A stretch of 64,000 nt of DNA from Cladochytrium replicatum. Its lineage: Eukaryota > Chytridiomycota > Chytridiomycetes > Cladochytriales > Cladochytriaceae. The notes under the pieces are model-generated. The model was not told the origin of the DNA and made no database searches. It saw nothing but the letters and a program-made list of their open reading frames with translations. The translations under genes and the position numbers were made by a program. Shown piece after piece: positions 44,401 to 55,085 of the stretch. The DNA is taken from contig JAHLKD010000002.1 in NCBI GenBank assembly GCA_025526935.1, positions 289,001 to 353,000 of the forward strand. The letters run 5' to 3'. Each line of letters begins with the position of its first letter. Position 1 is the first letter of the stretch.

Positions 44401-45750
44401 AGCCAGTGATGTTATATATTGCGCTTGTCAGGTAATCCAGCTGTAAACGCATTTCCCGGTCGTTTTTCACCTCGAGGACCAAATCCTTATGTGCCCATGT
44501 GTGGTGGCCAACCTTCGGAAGAAATGTAAATAACTGACTTACCATCGCTGCGAAGGATCTTCGTTACCTCGTGACCTTGCTCGACCATGTTATAAACCAT
44601 ATCCGCAAACTGTTGCTCTCCAAGGTTCCCGTTGTTGACTCCGTTAACTGGAAGAATACCATAAGCACGTCAATAAAAATGATAAAGAATAGCGCACTGA
44701 AGAAAGTGGCCGGAATTTTGAAATCTGCGAGGTTCTTCAAAAGATCCGGCTCATAAATCCAAGGACCTGTTTTGTGGAGATTCCGACAGGTTAGCTCTAT
44801 GCTCAATACGATGTTGATCATAGCATACCGTCATCGAATGTGAGGGCAATCTGACCCTGCTTGTTGCATGTGCGAACGAGACGAGGGTTTGCAGCATCCG
44901 CATCTTGCTCGTCTTGAACCGCATAGCAGAGTGCTGGCAAGTCATCTCGAGTGTACTTAGGCTTGACCGGGCAGTGGGGATCAGATGTGTCCACCCATTT
45001 CGTGCAGTGACGAAGGTTTTGGTAGAAAGGATCAGCCTTGGAGCAGCACCACGCCGGCATCGATCCGCAATCGCTGTTCTGAGTACACGACCAGTCGACT
45101 TGAGGATCAGTGCGACATATGCCGAAGTCACAGCGAGTAGGCTTGCTTGTGTCCGCTCCTTGCGCTAGAAGCGATGGATGTAAATCGAAGACCTAGCTGT
45201 TGCCACAATGCATGTTGGTTAAACCCACCGCAGCCATCACACGCTGAACATGCTGCTCCGATTCCGGGAAGCTGCTTCCACAAAGACTTGTTAGACGTGC
45301 ACAATCGCTCTTTCTGAATGGGATCGATCGAGGTTCCGCACATATTAGGATAGATCCCTCCACAATCGGTGTTGCAGTTGCAAGACCAAGTTTCGCCCCA
45401 ATTCACAGAGCAGCGACCGTAGTTACACAGACCTAAAGAGATCAGTTGAGATCACTTTTTTGTAAAGATATAGAGCTCAGGAATCGACAGTTTCTTACCA
45501 GTGGTAGATGCACCTGTGTCCGTGACAACATTTGCGCAGATTGAGTTTGCATTGCATGGGTCTGAAATTAAGCGGTTAGTAAGTGTAAGCAATTCACTGG
45601 AATCATTACGCACTCCCTGGCTGAACTACTTGGGCGTATGCCTATGGTCAAAAAGTTACAATCTGTTGCATCACGATCGGAAGTTTCGAGTACCAGAATT
45701 GAATGCAGGAGAGCTTGAAGAACCACGAACTTAATCGAGTTCGAAAGCAT
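38429..45750 (-). CDS. giant secreted multidomain protein: chitin deacetylase, barrel-like, PLC-X-like, WSC and chitin-binding
   Basis: Thirty exons (first 45750-45694, last 38804-38429) give 1,890 residues, every junction in frame. A signal peptide (MLSNSIKFVVLQALLHSIL, then AYA) precedes a Cys-rich region. NodB polysaccharide deacetylase at about 215-460 has all five motifs: TFDDGPW, GHHTWAH, FRPPFGSF, WALDTQD and LQHSQ. A second Cys-rich region (CDGGQVGDECPDDDFCAG) leads to a double-psi-barrel-like part (about 566-800; CSGVTLHQQ, TIPKGSFIRTFYIPELDG, HMDFFVY). A PI-PLC-X-like TIM barrel follows (about 830-1040; VPGAHNAGAY, RFIDLDVG, VHGPMYGS). Then come five WSC domains (about 1255-1890) linked by Thr-rich stretches, with a hevein-like CBM18 near 1735-1780. 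Expected role: modifies chitin and binds wall glycans. The single-gene model is inferred. Confidence 0.8.
38863..40419 (-). repeat. three tandem WSC exon modules, each opened by a 13-nt microexon
   Basis: Within the giant gene, modules begin at 40419, 39887 and 39342 (532 and 545 bp apart). Each has a 13-nt exon encoding GCY and its flanks, an exon of 122, 122 or 131 nt ending at KEC or NEC, and an exon of about 220-234 nt starting WCG or WCA. Intron phases repeat. Thr-rich linkers close modules 1 and 2. This is a recent tandem duplication. Confidence 0.88.
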
Positions 45751-45940
45751 TCTCGCGAAAAGAATGGTGGATCCAAGTGGCGAAGAGCTCTTCAAATAGC
45801 GTCCGTTCCCATCCCAATATTTCTGCGCGTGAAATTTTGATCAGACAAAAACACAAAGAAATTTTTCATCCCCATCACCAAGCAGCTACAAATTAGACGA
45901 GAAAAATAAGGAACACTCCACCCCCACCGTCGAATTGAGA
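45751..45940. promoter_or_regulatory. 190-bp divergent promoter region
   Basis: Separates the start codons of the giant secreted protein (- strand) and a single-pass membrane protein (+ strand). The space is short enough for shared control. The right part is rich in A and C; no known site was identified. The + strand frame is open for about 25 codons upstream of 45941, so the membrane protein may start earlier. Confidence 0.5.
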
Positions 45941-46723
45941 ATGGTCATCAAGGGAGATGCTGGCTATACGGACACTACAACGTGTCGAACTTCTTCTGGC
46001 GACCAAGAATTCTATATCTTGAGAGCGTATCCTTACATCTACTGTTCTTTCACAAAGGGTGCAAGTGAGAGCGTTGATGTGAGTGGAGCACCTTAGGCTT
46101 TGTTGACTCTAACACAGACTTGCCGCATCAAGTTCAACCCCGTCTATTTCAAGGGTGCCTGTGGCACCATCGCGTGTTCCCCAGTCAAGCTGGAAGCCTC
46201 CCATGACAACTACATTTTCGTCCCAGTTGTGCAAGTTGGAAATTTCGCTAACTCCACCGCTGCCACCACGTGCGACCTGAAGACAAAGCTCATCAACGTC
46301 GGTCGCTTTATCAGCACATGTCTCCCTCAGAATGACACCGCGAAATTCTCTGGTTTGGTCGCTCTATCTGCGACCTTGGACGATTTTACGTCCTTCCCTC
46401 AGGCCGAAATCCCTGCGCCGTTTCTTGGCACCGGTGCACCGATATTGGCTTTTCCACCTAACGCCACCGCCTACTGGGAATCAGAGCTTAACTCTGGTGT
46501 AGTGATTTCCGAGAACGAAGCGAAGAATGCAAATGGGAGCCTTCCGCGGTTTTACGTTAACAAGTACAAGCCCCCAACCAACCAAAACGATCAAGTGAAT
46601 CAAGGTGTGTTCACGATCGTTGGAATTTGTTGTGGAGTGGTAGTCTTGCTTGGCCTTATTGGGTTTGCCATTTTCTACTCCAGAAAGCGGCGTAGGAGTG
46701 TGCAACAGAAAGTGTTCCAGTAA
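45941..46723 (+). CDS. single-pass membrane protein with Cys-rich ectodomain
   Basis: Two exons (45941-46078, 46118-46723) give 247 residues from the ATG at 45941; the intron is 39 bp. The ectodomain has scattered cysteines (TTTCRTSS, YCSFTKG, TCRIKF, KGACGTIACSP, TTCDLK) and several N-glycosylation sites (NST, NDT, NAT, NGS). A membrane segment near residue 215 (VFTIVGICCGVVVLLGLIGF) precedes a short basic tail (YSRKRRRSVQQKVFQ), the form of a type I plasma-membrane protein. No signal peptide is visible at this start; the open upstream frame or an earlier exon may supply it. The head-to-head partner is the giant WSC protein, suggesting a surface or wall-sensing role. Family unknown. Confidence 0.6.
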
Positions 46724-47483
46724 TTTCAAGTTCAGGAGGTTGTTTGTATTTCCACTTTACTACTTTCCATCAATAAAAGTGCACAAACCAATATCAAGAT
46801 ATCCTTTGGCTTTTCGCTCGTGGCTCACCTCAGGAACTTTCACTGTTAATGAATGAAACCTTAAAAACCGCTGATTGAATGAGAATGGTCATCCAAGAGA
46901 TCCTAGGTGTACTAGCAGCTCGACACCGTCGATACAAGCGAACCATCTTTTATTCAGCCTGAAATGAAGACAAGCTGAAATGATGCCATATGCAGTACAA
47001 GCAGAAAAACCAAGGGCAAAAGAACTCATCTCCGCTGCGAAAATATACATATGACGCCGCCTGTATGTAAGCAACAACGTGAAGACGGCCGTTTTGTGTT
47101 ATATTCTTGAGGTGAAAATTTTGCAACCTCTGAAAATCAATCCGATCTTCTTGAAGTCTCGCCAAAAGAAGGTGAAATGTTAGTAACGTTTATTATCAGC
47201 TCTGTACAATTGCAATGAGAGTATTCAAACTTCCTCTGCCTTTGCACTACTATTATCCGTAATAAACGTCGTGATTTCATGAATCCAGCTGTTGGGGAGC
47301 TTGATTTCCCGTTGACAGCGCAGCAATACTAAAATTTCTTATATTAAAGCGAGGGGAAAGGCATTTTAAAATGTTCAAGCGCATGGCAATTCTGATCACA
47401 AATGTTAAAATCATCTCAAGTGAGAATAATAGGTGTTGGGAATGATCGGTGGCGCGGTTCATTTTCAGACAGGTTTCGTTAAC
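46724..47483. other. intergenic DNA, no gene seen
   Basis: 760 bp, AT-rich, between two + strand genes. It holds the 3' flank of the membrane protein (AATAAAA at about 46772 is a plausible poly(A) signal) and the NOL11-like promoter. An upstream ATG at 47433 in frame with the next gene would add 17 residues. Confidence 0.45.
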
Positions 47484-50400
47484 ATGGAACAGCAAGGTGC
47501 AGCGACGTTGCTGGAGCCCGTAGGGTTGACACAAACTCCGTTTTCTGGCTCAATTTATACATCATCTCCGGAAAAACAAACCAAGAAGAGTAGGGCCTCC
47601 AATGCTACCCAGAAATCGTTGGCCACAGCAATCACTATAACACCCGCTCGAAACTTGGCTGATTTGGTTCCAGTGACCGTACAGGGCGAAGGCATTTATT
47701 TATACGATGTAGATAATACTAAATCCTTTCGCTGCATATTAATTCTAACGCCATATCCATGCCAGGTCTCTAAACAAGAATGTCTCCGTTCCTGGACGGT
47801 CCCACCGAAATCTGTTTTCGCTTCTTCAGCCGTATTCGTTCCACTATCGGCATCTGAAAATGATGATGACTTTATGGCTGTAGATGGTTCTCCCGATCGA
47901 TCTCGAAAATCGGTTCAAGGACGTCTCTTTGCCATAATGGAGAAAGTTGCAGAAGCTCCTGGGGCGATGGCGAGGGCAACTGTGTGCGCGTGGCCGTTTG
48001 AACCATCGTCAAAAGATGGAGAAAGCAAATCGTCCGGGAAACCTGTCGCTACTATTGAGGTGATCTCATAAAATAGATTGCAATCGATTATAAGTAACGT
48101 TTGCTCTCCTTTCCAGTTCGGAAAACCCATGCATTCACTTTTTGTCTCGCTTCTGGCATCTCATCCGGGGGTCGTTGCGATCCACAGTGATGCTTCACTT
48201 AAAGTTCTGGACACATCTCTGTCGACGCTGTTTGAGTCAGACACCAGATCGACTGATAATTTTGACGTTATTTGGTGCAAAGCTTTCGAAGGAAAGTTCT
48301 CATTCCATACTACGCCAAAAACGGAGGACGGTTACATGCATATTGTCACGGTGCTTCGCGAACGCGAGAATCTTGTTCTGCGTGTGAGCGATATTGGCGG
48401 CGGGGAAGTCATTCAATTTAAAACTGTGTATGAAGTGACGAGTACGTCCCTTCAATCGAAAGAAGGCACACAGTACAATTTTGTGTTCCAGCACGAGCCA
48501 GCGCGGTTGGTCGCATTTGGTACGCTCAACCAAACATGGAGCCTCTGTTATTTTGCTTATCTTTCATAAATCTCTTTGATCTAGGAACGGACGGGATACT
48601 CAAGGTACTTCACTTGGAATCCGGAAGCCTGAAGTCGTCGATCCAATTCTCGGTTGCCTCTTTGGGTTACCAAACTGAGTCTGATTCTACAGAAGAGGTT
48701 CGTGGAATTCTCAAAACTTTTGCAAGTTTGCTCTATCTGATGATTGTGCGGAAAGCTCGGACATAGCATCACAATTTGTGCCGTTGATTCATTCTACATC
48801 TCCATTCTTGGGAGTAACGCGACAGGTACGAATTTCCGGTTTCAGTTGCGAATATGATCGGTAATTCCTTTGGTTAGATGATGCGGACATAGTTTCCATG
48901 TGGGACACAAAGTTTGGCACTCTACAATGTCACAAATCATTCCAACGGAAAGAGAGCCGAGGAGCAAGGAAGGTTTATGGGGTAAGTCGAGCGATTGTGC
49001 AAGTAAAATCTTGCCATTCTACTGATACACATGACATTTTCTTGCAGCTGGATGTGACCTCGTCGACCGCGAACGGCCCGATTCTTCTGGTTACCAACAC
49101 AACTCTTCCACGGGACAAAGCTCGCGCGCTTGCATTTAAATCCTCGATCCAACTCCTTCCATTCTATTGCCCGCCCTTAACCATGATGTCGGCCCTCGGA
49201 AAAGTTCGCGACATCGGATACAATAACATTCTATCAGCGCTTGGTGACAAACCTGAGCCTGCAGTTTTCACCTCGACCGTTGGACATGATCTTGTGTTTC
49301 CCAGGACGCCACTGGAACTCGAAGGCAGCCGAGATTCGTCTCAGAAAGTCAAAGGAGTTCTAAAAAATCTGATGAACAACGGCAAACCAATCGAGGTATT
49401 GGATGATTCGTTGGACGGGATCAAGCTTGATGTGTCTGAGCTGTCTACCGTTGATTCCTTCTACGTGTCAAAGCTGCTGGAGTCTGGAATCAAGGAGGAC
49501 GCGTTCGAGTTGCTGTTTACACAGTGGATGAATGTTAAGATGGGATTGATGGATGCCCATGGTGGTGCTTATGTGCGCGGGACCACAAAAAAGAAGTACA
49601 AGAAGCTGCACGGTGGACGAGTTGGTGAGCCGCTGCTCGCATTGTCGGAAGTACCTGCCATTGAGCTGTCGCAACCCGTTCTGTCGCTCATCACCAGAAA
49701 AAGTTTCTCAGATCCCAAACGATTCTGGCCATCGAAGGTACTCGAATACCTTCTCCGCTCTCAATTGATCGCCTCGTCTCGATTTGCCGTCAACGCGTCC
49801 AGTTTGATCCAGATGATCTTGGTCCGTGGAGATCTTTCGTTACTCTACCTGGCAATGAAGAATGTCGCGGAGATGGACGAAGCTGAGCTCGTGGACGTGA
49901 TACGCTACTTCTCCTTTTCAGCGGAACCATTCTCGCAACCTGAGGATGGTGCAGCTTCGTCTGAATCAACAGCTGCAGTTTTGAGGTGGCCTAACCCAGA
50001 AACGAGAAGGAAGAGATTCGAGGAGGTTACAGGAGAGTCGACAATTGTTTCAGATCTTTTCTTGAGCATCGTGTTTGGTCGAAGGCGAAACGATATGCTG
50101 ATGACCAGGGCGATGCGTCGTGGACTCGGCATCATGGAGATCCAGTTCTTGCTGGAGTGGTCTTTGCATATTTTTAACAGTTTGGAGGATTCCATGGAAG
50201 ATGACGCGGCCCCACTAAGTGATGTAAACGCAGATCTTTCAGCAGCACTTGAAGGCATCCGTGCTGCTCAAAGAGGGGCGAGCAGTGCACTCTGGTGGGT
50301 TTGGTCGACCGAACCTAACGCGGAAAGTATTCCAGATCTTCGTCGGGACTTGTTCAGCGCGGTATGGGATAACTCGGGAGTGAATATGCGATGTGTCATG

Positions 50401-50752
50401 TTAATCGTTGCTATGTTAGGCGGTAGACTTGACGACCATGTTGATCGACTCACACTTGCCCACGATACTTTTAACTCCAGCCATTCACCCGGTTGTCATT
50501 AGCCTATCGGAGCACATTCACTCTGAGGCAAAGGAATTGACGGGACTTCAACGTGGGTGGGCGAGCCCAATGGCGTTATTTGATACTGACAAGTCTGCTC
50601 GTGACGCAAAGAGCAAAGACGAAGACATCAAATCCGCCAAAAAGCAGAAACCCTCAACAGAAAAGGTCCTGGAGAGGAGACAATGGAAGAAGATGGTCTC
50701 CAATTTGACCGATGGAGTTGGACAATATGCTGTTGAGGTTTTCACAATATAG
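47484..50752 (+). CDS. NOL11-like nucleolar protein (t-UTP / rRNA-processing)
   Basis: Seven exons (47484-48059, 48117-48519, 48585-48697, 48756-48825, 48878-48981, 49048-50379, 50420-50752) give 976 residues in frame. Introns are 40-66 bp; the 40-bp last one is inferred. The N-terminal half looks like a WD-type propeller: GIYLYDVDNTKS and SWTVPPKSVFASSA, then DGILKVLHLESGSL, ITICAVDSFYISILGS and DIVSMWDTKFGTLQ. The C-terminal half is helical (MLIDSHLPTILLTPAIHPV). The YDV...SWTV and WDTKFGTLQ parts recall NOL11, a metazoan partner of the UTP-A complex in pre-rRNA transcription and processing (yeast Utp8 is the possible analogue). Orthology is inferred from pattern only. The tail is Lys-rich (KSAKKQKPSTEKVLERRQ). 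Confidence 0.65.
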
Positions 50753-51329
50753 TTTTTGCCATCACAACGCAGTTATTTGATCTGGCTGAACTACCACTAC
50801 ATGACCTTCAAAAGACATTAGTTAAAGGGGGCGACCACTAAGTACACTATTACTAAACTACATACGTACTACACTAAGAGTATGATACATTGCAACCAGA
50901 AACAGAAAAGCAAAACGTGCAAAACAAGCAAGGTGATCAATAACTGCAACAAAACGGAATCGCCCGCATGCGGGTTCGATAAATCAGAGTGTGAGGTGTT
51001 GCAATGAAAAGGAAATTTGGGATCACAACTGGTATACTATACTACACATACTACACTGAAACGGAAATGTGAAGGATAAGAAATGAAAGATAGATGCCGC
51101 CTTGCGTGTGTATAAAAAGGGGGGATTGTGGACATAGCAAAGTGGTTACAAAAATCCAAAAAGAGAACTACAAAAGCAAAACCAAAATAGAAATCCAATA
51201 TAGAAAGAAATTCCAAATATAAATCGAAAAAGAAATGGGTAAGGGCCTGCAATCATCGTCGAACACCTGGCAAAAGGATGGAATTTTATCGCAGATCTAT
51301 CACCTGAGAAATTGTCTAGAGAGGACCTG
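50753..51329. other. intergenic DNA, no gene seen
   Basis: A-rich sequence downstream of the NOL11-like gene, likely its 3' untranslated region and flank. A hydrophobic - strand ORF (51037-51252) is a by-product of A-rich DNA. Confidence 0.45.
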
Positions 51330-51942
51330 TCATGGGAGAGGGCTAATGCACCATTGCCCGGTCTTATGCGAGTCCCGACATAGATACGTTAGGGTGGATA
51401 CGGCCACGCCCGGTGTATCAGACGAGCCAGTATTGAAGTGGGATAGTAGAGAGCTCTCCAGAGCTGGAGAAGCGCATAGAGTTGAGAGCATAGGATAGCT
51501 GAGCTGGAAGACGAGCACAAAGCAGTCTTTGCCGGCCGACCAGCGGTCGTGTAACTGCTGCATTGCTTCGTACTGCTCGGCTGTTGCCATAAAGTCGTCA
51601 ACGTCCGCAGCTTGAAGGTCGAAATATGACCATGGGCTTTCGGGGTGGGATGAGTGTGGTGGTGCACCAGAAATTGGTGGTGCGTTCATGTCCCAATCGC
51701 AAGAGAAAGCAGAAGATTTCAGAAACAGTCCTATAACGTATTCAAACCTTCAGTTCAAGTATCGTAAAAGCAATATATAAGTCACCTTCCGTGATAATCT
51801 TATCTGCAAGAAGTAAGGCCAATTTTGAGTGTGCCGATCCCGAAGCAGGGACTCGTGACTGCTTTGAGAATTGGCACACGGTAGCCATCCCGTATACGCT
51901 TCCACACAGGTGAATAGAATGTCGTTTGAGTGTTGCAGGCAT
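51330..51942 (-). pseudogene. Ras-family GTPase-like relic with a destroyed P-loop
   Basis: Two pieces on the - strand. The first (51942-51742) has VPASGSAHSKLALLLADKII in the place where Ras proteins have the P-loop (GxxxxGKS) and first helix; the GKS is lost. The second (51689-51330) has DDFMATAEQYEAMQQLHDRW and GKDCFVLVFQLSYPMLSTL, corresponding to switch II (TAxQEExxAM...W) and the following strand. No NKxD or SAK motifs follow; the C-terminal half is missing. It cannot bind GTP as read. Either a pseudogene or a strongly divergent protein that no longer binds nucleotide. Confidence 0.4.
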
Positions 51943-53555
51943 TGGAGTTATATAATCAGTGGTGGTAATAGTTTAGAAGCGGGAGTAGGTTGGTGAGTAT
52001 GAGGGACTGGAAACAGTGTCAGGGGAACGACGATCTATTCGCCACACGGGGGATATGAGGGATGGCAGCGATTTGCTATCGCAGAGACAAGGCGCCAGCG
52101 CAGAGGAATAGGACACGTATGGTGTGTGTGTGCAACAAGAGTCACATGTATGGGTGCGATCGAGCCTTTTATGGAAGCACGTTTTCGTTTTGCACTCAAA
52201 ATTGATGTGCTGGGATTGATATTGCATGACACAAACCAACAGCCTAACCAATTCAACGGAGCTCATTCATTGTTTGATAATTTGATAGCGCCTTGATATC
52301 AAAACGTTGTCTACCGGCTGCAACCTGAAACTGAGTTGTTCCACACACTTCCTCGAGATTGATTCCTTTTTTATCCACTGTTACTCGGCCTCACATACAA
52401 TATTAGGGCTGCCAAAAAATAACTAACTTAGTAAATATTTAGCAAATACATAATAATATTTTTGAGAGAGAGATGGCTGTGGCACATTGAGTCGGATCCG
52501 CACTTTGAACATATGGGTGGCTCATTTTATGAAAATTGCAATCATCTTTGCAGATTCTCTTTTTATACATTGCTTTAATTATATATCATTTACTAATACT
52601 AACCATTTAAGTTTCAATCATTTAACAACAGACCTGCTCGTTTTGATATATAACCTCGCGCTTATGGGGCAGGAAGCTCGGAATGGACATTCTGGAACTT
52701 GAGATGTTCTCTTCCGCTTCTCCTGCAGCTGAGGCTGTAGATGAGTGTAAACTTTGCCGATTTGTGTTGATGCAGGTAACAATCTAGGCTAGATGTTGGT
52801 AAGTGAGCAAAATTGTTGAGCACCGGTGAATAAATGATCATGATATGGACAGCAGATGTAATTGCAGGCAAAGGACTCAGTGTTCGAAACTCTGGCATAT
52901 CACATTTTCAGGAATGCATTCTCAAGGCATCTCGAGAGTTGAACCTGATAATATGCTCAGAACTTCTGTAAGATCAGCCAGGTATGCCTTACGCTGCGCC
53001 AAATCTGCAAGATTTGATTGTCGACAGATTCCCAGCCCATTATTTCCAGCCCCTTATTAGTGAATGCTAGTTCATAAAATATCTGCAAAGCCTGTTCAAT
53101 TTCTTTTTTCTGTTATGGGAGCTCCTGATATCAGAAGTACTTGTAAGCACAACCGTCCAATAAGCAGTACCCAGTGTTGAAGTCAAACTTTAGAAGAATC
53201 TCGGAATCTTCAACCTCTTCAAAGATCGCGAATGTTGGTGAAAGCCCCAGAAGTTGGGGCTTGCAAATCAAGTTTTGCGTTTGGCGTCAGTACTGTAATA
53301 CCCTCTGTCTGTCTTTTGAAACTTTTCCATCTTGACTTCAACGGAATCCATAGATGCTTTAGGGTCGCCGAGCATCCAATCAATCTGCCTATGCGAATTG
53401 TGGTACCGCAATAGAGCTTAGTCATGCAATAGCAAGTATGCAGCTTTTGACATATATTGCAGAGAGAATTTGATCTCAGGATAAGTTGTGTGAGCGCTGG
53501 AACAAGTCATCAAGTATGTGCCCATGCATTTCAAATACTCCTCGTGGTCAATCAG
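51943..53555. other. 1.6 kb without a recognisable gene
   Basis: AT-rich, with short ORFs of up to 97 codons on both strands and no domain. A - strand ORF at 53219-53425 may be further transposon debris. Next to it begins the hAT nest. Confidence 0.4.
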
Positions 53556-54350
53556 TAAGGATCAGCGGGGTTTTGGATCATTTGGGCCAGGTTTGGGTCC
53601 ACTGACAATGATAGGCGGGCTTTCAGGAAAAGTTTTCGGGTTGGATCTAGCTCGGGTATCAGGTCCAGAAGCAAAACCCTTCTCTGGTCAAGATTCAAAC
53701 TGTGTAAATCCTGATGTGATAAAAAGATAAAAGGAAGCCATTGTATTTTCTGTCCACGCGGACTATTTCCAAGAAGACACAAGCAAAACAAACAGTTTCT
53801 ATCTATGATGCGACAGACTTTGAGAACTGTACTTTTCTGTCCACTTGGACTCTTTCCAAGAAAGACACTTTTACTGTTGTGAAGAACGAGTTTTTTGTCA
53901 GTATGTTGAAGACTTTTCACCTAAGCTTAACACCAAAAAAACTGCAAAACAGTGAAGGAAAGTGAGATGGAGTTTTACGATAAGCAGAAGTAGGTCGTTA
54001 AAGGTCTGATTGTTGGTTCACATTCAAAAGTATCAAAAGTATCAAATAACTGCAGACTGTTGGACATTGAAGAACCAGATTTCTTTTCTTGGAATTACTG
54101 CCTACCATATCACAAAAGAATGAGCCGCAGGACTTGCTGCTTCAGATGATTCGGATGGTTGGAAGCCATGAAGGTGTCACTGTGGAGAGCGTTAGTGGAT
54201 ACATATCCTTCTGAGTGGCTAAGGTTCTGGACGGCATACATCAAACATCTGTCGTCCATAACACTCCCTGAGGTGGATTGGAAAGCTTCCTTGGAAGGTA
54301 GGTGTGGCCAAGGATTTCATGCTCTTTATCTTGAGACTGGATTGACTGAC
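53556..54350 (+). mobile_element. hAT deletion derivative
   Basis: Starts with the same end as the large element (TAAGGATCAGCGG at 53556), followed by CGGGTC-type sequence and the subterminal motif GTCCACNCGGAC (53760 and 53840). It then has a + strand transposase piece (TVVKNEFFVSMLKTFH near 53880, DLLLQMIRMVGSHEGV near 54140), also found in the large copy. At about 54175 it switches directly to the end of ORF2 (YPSEWLRFWTAYIKHLSSIT). The middle of the element is deleted. No coding capacity remains and the right end is missing. Confidence 0.75.
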
Positions 54351-54440
54351 TAATCCTAATGTATTATGTTTGACAAACAACTTGTATAAGTGGTTTTGTG
54401 AAAATATCCGCAACCATATCTGTTGTGGAGACATGCTTGA
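54350..54440 (-). mobile_element. Copia polyprotein end fragment
   Basis: Reads IQIKHVSTTDMVADIFTKPL on the - strand, the conserved last block of Copia RNase H (H-x-x-x-x-D-x-x-ADIFTKPL). Lies next to, but in opposite orientation to, the RNase H piece at 54570-54790. Confidence 0.6.
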
Positions 54441-54569
54441 TTTGAACTAATCAAAGCAATCTTGATTTGGGCGCTTCCGTGTGGATGACACCAATTGTTC
54501 ATGTTTTGGACAATATAGAACAATACAAATGTCTTGGAGAAGTTAAATTAGCAAACGGGCCAATGGCAC

Positions 54570-54790
54570 TGGTGCACTTAACAAGTTGACAAGAGAAATG
54601 GCATGGATTAGTCTAATGTTAGACACTTTCAGGGTTAAATCCCGAAAACCCTCTAGTCATGTATCAGGACAATAAGTCCACTGAGGCAATCGCAAATGAT
54701 ATGGCTAACAATCGGCGTACCAAACACATGGATAGCTGAGAAAAGTTTGTTACTCAATGTATCCAAAAGAAGTTGTTTCACATGGTGTGT
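54570..54790 (+). mobile_element. Copia RNase H fragment cut by the hAT element
   Basis: On the + strand: LTREMAWISLMLDTFRV, then VMYQDNKSTEAIANDM and RRTKHMD, the conserved Copia RNase H blocks (A-x-x-E-x-x-W, YxDNxSxxA, RTKHIDI). The coding sequence ends abruptly at about 54790, next to the hAT terminus at 54800, as if interrupted by the insertion. It contains stop codons and a frameshift. Confidence 0.7.
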
Positions 54791-54799
54791 ACTGTATGG

Positions 54800-54970
54800 T
54801 AAGGTTCGGCGGGTCCGGGTCGGGTCCAGGTTTCAGTGGTGGCCCGCACCAAACCCTTTGGGTCGGGTCGTGTTTGTCTGGGGACCGCCGGGTCACTGAC
54901 GGGTACAAAGGGAATACCCGGACCCGAAGTGGTTGAAACCCGTACCCAACCCTGACCCGCCCGGTTTTTG
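54800..54970 (+). repeat. hAT right-hand terminal region, CGGGTC-rich
   Basis: GGGTCGGGTC, GGTCCAGG, CCGGACCCG and CCTGACCCGCC occur in close succession. The first 13 bases match, with mismatches, the inverted end at 60366. Confidence 0.7.
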
Positions 54971-55085
54971 CTGCCGAGAGGATTTGAGTTAGACCACGGA
55001 TATTTACATGAACACTTTGTGTCTGTGTGGAAAGTGTGTATTTTAGAAACACTATCGTAAAAAGAAACAAAACTCCACTGAACAA

